Source: Desulfovibrio sp. (lineage in GTDB: Bacteria; Desulfobacterota; Desulfovibrionia; Desulfovibrionales; Desulfovibrionaceae). From it: a stretch of 9,133 bases of DNA. Position 1 is the stretch's first letter. Each line of letters opens with the position of its first letter. Location of the stretch: contig JAIRTI010000079.1 in the NCBI GenBank assembly GCA_031255035.1, forward strand, positions 1 through 9,133. Reading direction: 5' to 3'. Shown one piece after another: positions 4,681 to 9,133 of this stretch. The notes under the pieces were generated by a model. That model worked only from the letters and a program-made list of their open reading frames with translations, did no database searches and was not told where the DNA came from. A program made the translations under genes and the position numbers.

Positions 4681-5879
4681 TGGGCCGGACACAGAAGCAA
4701 GCGACCGCCAGGGCGGCCGGGCGCAATGCGGGCGCTCAGGATATCCGCTTTGTTCAGGGCAATGAGGCCTGTGTGCTGGGCGCGCTGTACGCCGGAGTGG
4801 GATTTTTCGCCGGCTACCCCATCACGCCTTCCACCGAAATCGCCGAACACCTGGCTGAGCAGCTCCCCAGGCGCGGCGGGGTGTTCATCCAGATGGAAGA
4901 CGAGATATCGGCCATGTGCGCGGTCTGCGGCGCCTCTCTTGCCGGGGCCAAGGCCATGACCGCCACCTCGGGACCGGGCTTTTCCCTGAAGCAGGAGGCC
5001 ATCGGCTACGCCTGCATGGCCGAGATCCCGTGCGTCGTCGTGGACGTGCAACGCGCCGGGCCTTCGACGGGTCTGCCCACCAAGGTTTCCCAGGGCGACG
5101 TCAACCAGGCCCGCTGGGGCGCCCACGGCGATCACTCCATTGTCGTGCTCACGGCCTCGTCCATTCAGGACGTGTTCAGCATCACCGTTGAGGCTTTCAA
5201 TATCGCGGAAACGTACCGAACCCCGGTCATTCTTCTTTTTGACGAAGTCGTCGGGCACATGCGCGAAAAACTTGTCATCCCGCCGCAAGGGGATCTGGAG
5301 GTGGTGGAGCGGCTGCGCACCGAGGTCCGGGCCGGGGTCAACTATCATCCCTATCTGCCGAGAGAGGACGGCCGCCTTCCCATTTCGGATTTCGGCGGCG
5401 TACACCGCTACAACGTCACCGGCCTCTTTCACGATATTTTCGGCTTCCCCACCGAAAAGCCGGAAGAGGTGACCAAGCTCGTCTACCATCTGGTCGACAA
5501 AATCGAAAACCGGGCGCATCTGCTTGCCCGGCATAAGGAATATTACCTTGAGGATGCCGAGCACGTGATCGTCTCCTACGGCTCGTCGGCCAGAAGCGCC
5601 ATACACCTGGTCGAAGGGCGCAGGCGCAAGGGCGACCGCATCGGCCTTCTTGAACTGCAAACCCTATGGCCGTTTCCGTCGCAGTTGGTCAGAGAAAAAA
5701 CAGCCCGCGCCCGCAATGTTTTTGTGGTCGAAATGAACATGGGGCAGGTCAAGTCCCAGGTCAAACAGGCAGCCGTCCACCCGGACCGGGTTTTTCTCGT
5801 CAACCGTATGGACGGCATGATGGTGACGCCCACGGATATCGGCAAGGTCATGCGCATTATTGAAGGAAGGGGGTTCTGA
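4680..5879 (+). CDS. korA: 2-oxoglutarate:ferredoxin oxidoreductase, alpha subunit
   Basis: This 399-residue alpha subunit of the 2-oxoacid:ferredoxin oxidoreductase family helps form the TPP and substrate pocket with KorB. The N-terminal pyrimidine-binding domain shows GYPITPST (45-52), QMEDEISAM (71-79), TATSGPGFSL (94-103) and QRAGPSTGLPT (124-134), all characteristic of the family. The C-terminal transketolase-like domain includes IGLLELQTLWPFP (321-333) and VVEMNMGQ (349-356). The 2-oxoglutarate specificity is inferred from the KorD-A-B-C arrangement and the sucCD genes downstream. Paralogues acting on branched-chain or other 2-oxoacids look similar. A perfect AAGGAGG (4666-4672) precedes the start: seven bases to the ATG at 4680, only four to a possible GTG at 4677, so I use the ATG. 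Confidence 0.92.
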   Translation: MGRTQKQATARAAGRNAGAQDIRFVQGNEACVLGALYAGVGFFAGYPITPSTEIAEHLAEQLPRRGGVFIQMEDEISAMCAVCGASLAGAKAMTATSGPGFSLKQEAIGYACMAEIPCVVVDVQRAGPSTGLPTKVSQGDVNQARWGAHGDHSIVVLTASSIQDVFSITVEAFNIAETYRTPVILLFDEVVGHMREKLVIPPQGDLEVVERLRTEVRAGVNYHPYLPREDGRLPISDFGGVHRYNVTGLFHDIFGFPTEKPEEVTKLVYHLVDKIENRAHLLARHKEYYLEDAEHVIVSYGSSARSAIHLVEGRRRKGDRIGLLELQTLWPFPSQLVREKTARARNVFVVEMNMGQVKSQVKQAAVHPDRVFLVNRMDGMMVTPTDIGKVMRIIEGRGF

Positions 5880-5880
5880 T

Positions 5881-6678
5881 ATGGCATTCCGAAAGCTTAT
5901 CCGCGAACGCTTCTTTCCCCACATCTGGTGTCCGGGCTGCGGCCACGGCATCGTGCTCAACGCCTTGCTGCACACGGTCAACGAGCTTGAACTGGACAAG
6001 TCCTCCCTGTGCATGGTCTCGGGCATAGGCTGTTCGGCGCGCATCTCCGGCTACGTCGATTTCCACAGCATGCACACCATGCACGGCAGGGCCCTGGCCT
6101 GCGCCACCGGCCTGAAACTGACCAAACCCTCGCTCAATGTTTTCGTCCCCATGGGCGACGGCGACGCCACGGCCATCGGCGGCAACCATTTCATCCACGC
6201 CTGCCGACGCAACATCGACTTGACGGCCATTATCTTCAACAACCGCATTTACGGCATGACAGGCGGCCAGTATTCCCCCCTGTCCGGCGAGGGCATTCTG
6301 GCGACCACCGCGCCCTACCGCAGTATCGACCCGGCCTTTGACATCGTGGAACTGGCCCTTGGCGCGGGCGCTACCTTCGTGGCCAGAAGCACCGCGTTCC
6401 ACGTGAAGGAACTGGGCGGCATTCTGAAAAAAGCCATCCAGCACAAAGGCATCTCCGTGGTGGAGGTCCTGGTGCAATGCCCCACCTATTTCGGACGCAA
6501 GAACAAGATCGGCGGGCCTGTTGAGCTTCTGGAATACTTCAGGGACAATACCGCGCCTCTGGGCACCAAAAAGCTTGATGAAAACCCCGCGCTTATCGCG
6601 CGCGGCGTTTTCAGAGACGAGGCCAGGCCGGAATATTGTGAGGAGTACGCCAAAATAATCGCCAGGGCGCAGGGGTAG
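5881..6678 (+). CDS. korB: 2-oxoglutarate:ferredoxin oxidoreductase, beta (TPP-binding) subunit
   Basis: This 265-residue beta subunit binds thiamine diphosphate and a [4Fe-4S] cluster, and carries out the oxidative decarboxylation of the 2-oxoacid to the acyl-CoA. HIWCPGCGHG (14-23) gives C17 and C20, SGIGCSAR (47-54) gives C51, and VQCPT (198-202) gives C200; this is the usual four-Cys cluster set. GDGDATAIGGNHF (92-104), leading to IIFNN (117-121), is the TPP/Mg motif, and IYGMTGGQ (123-130) is a further family signature. The frame is open for seven codons upstream inside korA, but the ATG at 5881 has GGAAGGGGG before it and gives the normal N-terminus. It lies one base after the korA stop, so the two are tightly coupled. 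Confidence 0.94.
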   Translation: MAFRKLIRERFFPHIWCPGCGHGIVLNALLHTVNELELDKSSLCMVSGIGCSARISGYVDFHSMHTMHGRALACATGLKLTKPSLNVFVPMGDGDATAIGGNHFIHACRRNIDLTAIIFNNRIYGMTGGQYSPLSGEGILATTAPYRSIDPAFDIVELALGAGATFVARSTAFHVKELGGILKKAIQHKGISVVEVLVQCPTYFGRKNKIGGPVELLEYFRDNTAPLGTKKLDENPALIARGVFRDEARPEYCEEYAKIIARAQG

Positions 6679-6681
6679 GTC

Positions 6682-7227
6682 ATGGAAAAATATCGTTTTC
6701 TCATGTCGGGTTCCGGCGGACAGGGCGTCATAACCATGGCTATTCTTCTGGCCGAGGCCGCAGCCATTCACGAAGGCAGAAACGCCGTGCAATCGCAGTC
6801 CTACGGGCCTGAGGCGCGCGGCGGGGCCACGCGCTCGGACGTCATCGTATCGGACGGCCCGATCTTTTTTCCCAAGGTGTTACAGCCCAACTATCTGGTT
6901 GCTTTGACCAACGAGGCGGCCGGCAAGTACCTGCCCCTTATCCGGCCCGGAGGCCTGTGTCTGTATGACAGCGACATGGTTACGCCGGACGTGCGCGTGG
7001 ACGCCAGAAAAAAAGGCCTGCCCCTTTACGCGGCCGTCATGAAAAAACTGGGCAAGCCGGTTGCCTTCAACATCTGCGTGCTGGGCGCGCTGGCCGCGCT
7101 GACCGAAGCCGTCAGCCTGGCTTCTCTGGAAAAAGCGCTCGAAAGCCGTTTTGCCAAGGCCCACCACGAAAACAACCGCATCGCCCTTCATCTGGGCGCT
7201 GACATGGCAAGAGACTGTAAAGATTAA
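6682..7227 (+). CDS. korC: 2-oxoglutarate:ferredoxin oxidoreductase, gamma subunit
   Basis: This 181-residue gamma subunit (POR gamma family, PF01558) contributes to CoA binding in the oxidoreductase. Family signatures are MSGSGGQGVITMAILLAEAA (8-27), QSYGPEARGGATRSDVIVSD (39-58) and KPVAFNICVLGALAAL (125-140). The first motif is the Gly-rich loop and the second the highly conserved YGPEARGG segment. It begins three bases after the korB stop; GGGGTAGG across that stop can serve as ribosome binding site. It is the last gene of the four-gene block. Its TAA is followed without any spacer by the long palindrome at 7228-7350. Confidence 0.93.
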   Translation: MEKYRFLMSGSGGQGVITMAILLAEAAAIHEGRNAVQSQSYGPEARGGATRSDVIVSDGPIFFPKVLQPNYLVALTNEAAGKYLPLIRPGGLCLYDSDMVTPDVRVDARKKGLPLYAAVMKKLGKPVAFNICVLGALAALTEAVSLASLEKALESRFAKAHHENNRIALHLGADMARDCKD

Positions 7228-7350
7228 GGAAGCGCTGATTTTTCGTTTTGGCGTCGTTGCTGCGGCTTTTTCGAAGGGGGGCAGGACCAAAGAGTCCAGC
7301 CCCCCTTGAAAAAGCCTTGCGCCTGGCCAAAACAAAAACTTAGCGCTTCC
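7228..7350. repeat. 123-nt imperfect palindrome directly after korC
   Basis: The sequence reads as one long imperfect hairpin. The ends GGAAGCGCT (7228-7236) and AGCGCTTCC (7342-7350) are perfect inverted arms. Moving inward, TTTTGG pairs with CCAAAA, and GGCTTTTTC (7264-7272) pairs with GAAAAAGCC (7308-7316). After one bulged G, AAGGGGGGC (7274-7282) pairs with GCCCCCCTT (7299-7307), and GGAC (7284-7287) pairs with GTCC (7294-7297) around a 6-nt loop. The inner stem would be very stable, but no T-run follows it on either strand, so it is not a standard intrinsic terminator. It could cap the kor mRNA, reduce read-through to sucCD, or be a mobile palindromic repeat. No target duplication is seen at its ends. 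Confidence 0.75.
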
Positions 7351-7356
7351 CGGGTG

Positions 7357-7385
7357 TTGCCCACACTCCACGAACAAGATATTAA
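7357..7385 (+). promoter_or_regulatory. Possible sucCD promoter
   Basis: TTGCCC (7357-7362, 4/6 to -35) lies 17 nt before TATTAA (7380-7385, 4/6 to -10), just after the long palindrome. It would give sucCD its own start near 7392 with a leader of about 208 nt. CATAAT inside the repeat at 7539-7544 is another -10-like match but has no good -35. Confidence 0.35.
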
Positions 7386-7419
7386 ATCAGTGGTTACTTA
7401 ATCGTCATTTGCAGCGGGG

Positions 7420-7554
7420 CAGCAATTTTCATTTTGATGAAGCCGGCCATATTGGCTGTGGGTGCCGCCCACAGCGCCAGGCCCTGGATCCGGCGAATGG
7501 GCCGGGAGAATGGATCGGGCGAGTCCGCAAAAAGGCTCATAATGAGAATTGCTG
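7420..7554. repeat. 135-bp segment with imperfect terminal inverted repeats (MITE-like)
   Basis: The left end (7420-7444) starts CAGCAATTTTCATT and ends GAAGCC. The right end (7534-7554), read on the opposite strand, starts CAGCAATTCTCATT and ends GAGCC. They differ by two bases and a 4-nt insertion. Immediately outside lie GCAGCGGGG (7411-7419) and GTTGCGGGG (7555-7563), alike at 7 of 9 positions, as a decayed target duplication would be. The inside codes for nothing and holds a perfect 8-bp hairpin (7455-7462 with 7468-7475). The right end also recurs upstream of the kor operon (4209-4237). I infer a small non-autonomous element or a dispersed repeat; it fills most of the gap between korC and sucC. 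Confidence 0.55.
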
Positions 7555-7599
7555 GTTGCGGGGCTTTCAATCTGACCTTTGCGGACAGCGGGAGTATGC

Positions 7600-8775
7600 A
7601 TGAACATCCATGAATATCAGGCCAAAGAACTGCTGGCCGCTTACGGCGTGCCCGTGCCCGAAGGAGGCATGGCGGAGAGCGTTGACGCGGCCCTGACCGT
7701 TGCCGGGGGACTTCCCGGTCCCGTGTGGGTCGTCAAGGCGCAGATTCACGCCGGCGGACGCGGCAAGGGCGGCGGCGTCGCTGTGTGCCGCAGCCTTGAT
7801 GAAGTGGCGGCCGGGGCGGAGCGCATTCTCGGCATGCGCCTTGTCACGCCCCAGACCGGCCCTGAAGGGAAAATCGTCAAAAAACTCTGGATAGAGCAGG
7901 GCACGGCCATTGCCGGGGAACTGTACCTGGCCGTGGTTCTTGACCGGGGGGCGGAACGCCTGACCGTTGTCGCCTCGCCCGACGGCGGCATGGACATCGA
8001 GGAAGTGGCCGAGCGCCACCCCGAACGCGTCTTCGCGACGCGTCTTGACGGGGCGCACCATATCTGGCCCTTTCAATCGCGAAAGCTCATGTTCGGGTGC
8101 GGGCTCAACGCCCGGCAGACGGAGCAGGGGGTCGCCCTGGTGGACAATCTGGCGCGCCTGTGCGTTGACAACGACGCCGTGCAGGCCGAGATCAACCCTT
8201 TGGCCGTGGATGGCGACGGCAACCTGATCGCCCTTGACGCCAAGATGAATTTTGACGAAAGCGCCCTCAAGCGCAACAAAAAGATCGCCGCCATGGAAGA
8301 CCCGGACGAGGCCGATCCGCTTGAACGCCGGGCCGCGCAACTCGGCGTGCACTACGTGCGTCTGAACGGCTATGTCGGAACCATGGTCAACGGCGCCGGC
8401 CTGGCCATGGCCACCATGGACGCGGTCAAGCAGGCCGGGGCGGAACCGGCCAATTTCCTGGATGCCGGCGGCGGCGCCAACGCGGACATGGTGAGCAAGG
8501 GCTTTGAGATCATGCTGACCGATCCCAAGGTGCGCGGCATTCTGGTGAACATTTTCGGCGGCATTCTGCGCTGCGACATCGTGGCCGAGGGCGTGGCGCG
8601 GGCGGCCAGGCGCCTGTGCCTCAATCTGCCGCTGGTGGTGCGCATGGAAGGCACCAATGTGGAGGCCGGCCGGAAAATCCTGGCGGAAAGCGGCCTGAAC
8701 ATCACTCCGGCGGCCTCCATGCTTGAGGCGGCCAGGCTCATCGCCGAAAAAACACGGCCGGAGGCGGGCATATGA
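7600..8775 (+). CDS. sucC: Succinyl-CoA synthetase (ADP-forming), beta subunit
   Basis: This 391-residue beta subunit of succinate-CoA ligase couples succinyl-CoA cleavage to ATP formation, or the reverse. The N-terminal ATP-grasp domain shows [12 protein letters not shown] (1-12) and [17 protein letters not shown] (44-60). AEINPLAVD (196-204) and ALDAKMNFD (211-219) place N199 and D213 at the Mg-nucleotide site, matching the E. coli numbering. The C-terminal domain shows [20 protein letters not shown] (255-274), FLDAGGGA (286-293) and [16 protein letters not shown] (316-331). Length is close to the usual 388. The frame is open seven codons upstream, but the ATG at 7600 gives the conserved N-terminus and has CGGGAG before it. 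It overlaps sucD by 4 nt and follows the kor genes, so the two enzymes share succinyl-CoA. Confidence 0.96.
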   Translation: MNIHEYQAKELLAAYGVPVPEGGMAESVDAALTVAGGLPGPVWVVKAQIHAGGRGKGGGVAVCRSLDEVAAGAERILGMRLVTPQTGPEGKIVKKLWIEQGTAIAGELYLAVVLDRGAERLTVVASPDGGMDIEEVAERHPERVFATRLDGAHHIWPFQSRKLMFGCGLNARQTEQGVALVDNLARLCVDNDAVQAEINPLAVDGDGNLIALDAKMNFDESALKRNKKIAAMEDPDEADPLERRAAQLGVHYVRLNGYVGTMVNGAGLAMATMDAVKQAGAEPANFLDAGGGANADMVSKGFEIMLTDPKVRGILVNIFGGILRCDIVAEGVARAARRLCLNLPLVVRMEGTNVEAGRKILAESGLNITPAASMLEAARLIAEKTRPEAGI

Positions 8776-9133
8776 GTATCCTTGTTGACGAAACATCGCG
8801 CGTGCTGGTGCAGGGCCTGACCGGGCACGAAGGACTTTTTCACTGTCGGCAGATGCTTGATTACGGCACCAATGTCGTGGCCGGAGTCACCCCCGGCAAG
8901 GGCGGCCAGGAGGCCATGGGCGTGCCGGTCTTCAACTCGGTGAACGAAGCCGTCAAGCAAACCGGCGCCAACGTCAGCATCATCTTCGTGCCGGCGTCGG
9001 CCTCGGTCGATTCCGCCTGTGAAGCGGCCGAGTCGGGCATTCCGCTCATCGTCATCATCACTGAACACATCCCTGTCCTGGATATGGTGCGCTGCAAAGC
9101 CTTTCTCAAGGATCACGGCGCGTCCCTCATCGG
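8772..9133 (+). CDS. sucD: Succinyl-CoA synthetase (ADP-forming), alpha subunit, 3' end outside the window
   Basis: The first 120 residues of the alpha subunit are present, out of about 290 normally. The N-terminal CoA-binding Rossmann domain is clear: [21 protein letters not shown] (1-21 region), [15 protein letters not shown] (31-45), [12 protein letters not shown] (50-61), [20 protein letters not shown] (70-89) and [13 protein letters not shown] (93-105). These match the E. coli SucD pattern closely. The phosphohistidine needed for catalysis lies beyond the edge and cannot be checked. The ATG overlaps the sucC TGA in an ATGA junction, with GGAGG at 8759-8763, so the two subunits are translationally coupled. 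Confidence 0.95.
   Translation, partial: MSILVDETSRVLVQGLTGHEGLFHCRQMLDYGTNVVAGVTPGKGGQEAMGVPVFNSVNEAVKQTGANVSIIFVPASASVDSACEAAESGIPLIVIITEHIPVLDMVRCKAFLKDHGASLI

Noticed and set aside
4356..5660. Long open frame on the minus strand opposite korD/korA (434 codons)
   Set aside because: It is antisense to clearly recognised genes, and its product is rich in His, Arg and Gly, as expected from the reverse of GC-rich codons. No family resemblance was seen.
5857..6792. Long open frame on the minus strand opposite korB (311 codons)
   Set aside because: It is a codon-bias shadow of korB. The product resembles no family, and it would lie wholly inside a well-supported operon on the other strand.
7276..7305. 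Inner G6C/GC6 hairpin as a standard rho-independent terminator
   Set aside because: No T-run follows the stem on either strand. It is better described as the core of a long palindrome.
7398..7607. Short open frames in both directions between korC and sucC
   Set aside because: Both strands give similar short peptides (NENC stretches) only because the inverted repeat ends are read twice. No start signals or domains were seen.
7567..8796. Long open frame on the minus strand opposite sucC (409 codons)
   Set aside because: Same reason: a reverse shadow of a GC-rich gene with unmistakable SucC sequence on the plus strand.
1..9133. CRISPR array, tRNA, rRNA or intact insertion sequence
   Set aside because: I saw no regularly spaced direct repeats, no cloverleaf-like or rRNA-like sequence, and no transposase or integrase coding sequence anywhere in the window.

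Overview
The window looks like chromosome from a sulfate-reducing Desulfovibrionaceae-type bacterium (Desulfovibrio or Bilophila-like). This is inferred from the ferredoxin-dependent 2-oxoacid oxidoreductase linked to succinyl-CoA synthetase, a flavoredoxin-like FMN protein, and the high-GC coding style of the right half. No rRNA or other taxonomic marker is present, so the placement is tentative.

Left part (1-1850), accessory in character. The 3' end of an unrecognised Gly/Ser/Pro-rich protein gene (+) runs to 1037. A bidirectional hairpin terminator follows, then a convergent toxin-antitoxin pair on the minus strand (higB toxin 1820-1521, higA antitoxin 1511-1137). The pair has a promoter and a palindromic operator at 1822-1852. 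This stretch is visibly more AT-rich than the rest.

Middle part (1961-3838, minus strand). A compact three-gene unit reads flavin reductase/flavoredoxin-like protein, then an AlkD-type DNA alkylation repair protein, then a YdjM-type membrane metal-dependent hydrolase. The genes overlap or are separated by only 4 nt. A divergent promoter region (3961-4027) lies upstream, with back-to-back sigma70-like promoters whose -35 boxes overlap and a TTGTCT/AGACAA inverted repeat.

Right part (4465-9133, plus strand). korD-korA-korB-korC encode a four-subunit 2-oxoglutarate:ferredoxin oxidoreductase (ferredoxin-like, alpha, TPP-binding beta, gamma). After a 372-nt gap come sucC and the start of sucD, encoding ADP-forming succinyl-CoA synthetase. 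Together they would interconvert 2-oxoglutarate, succinyl-CoA and succinate with reduced ferredoxin and ATP/ADP, in place of the NAD-linked dehydrogenase complex.

The two long non-coding stretches hold the most unusual sequence. Upstream of kor there is a good promoter overlapped by a perfect palindrome, plus leader hairpins. Between korC and sucC lie a 123-nt imperfect palindrome that begins at the base after the korC stop, and a 135-bp segment with inverted ends flanked by near-identical 9-mers. One end of that segment recurs almost exactly upstream of the kor promoter. I see no CRISPR array, tRNA, rRNA or intact insertion sequence, and no clearly new multi-gene defence system. The best candidates for something undescribed are the repeat elements and the overlapping promoter region.
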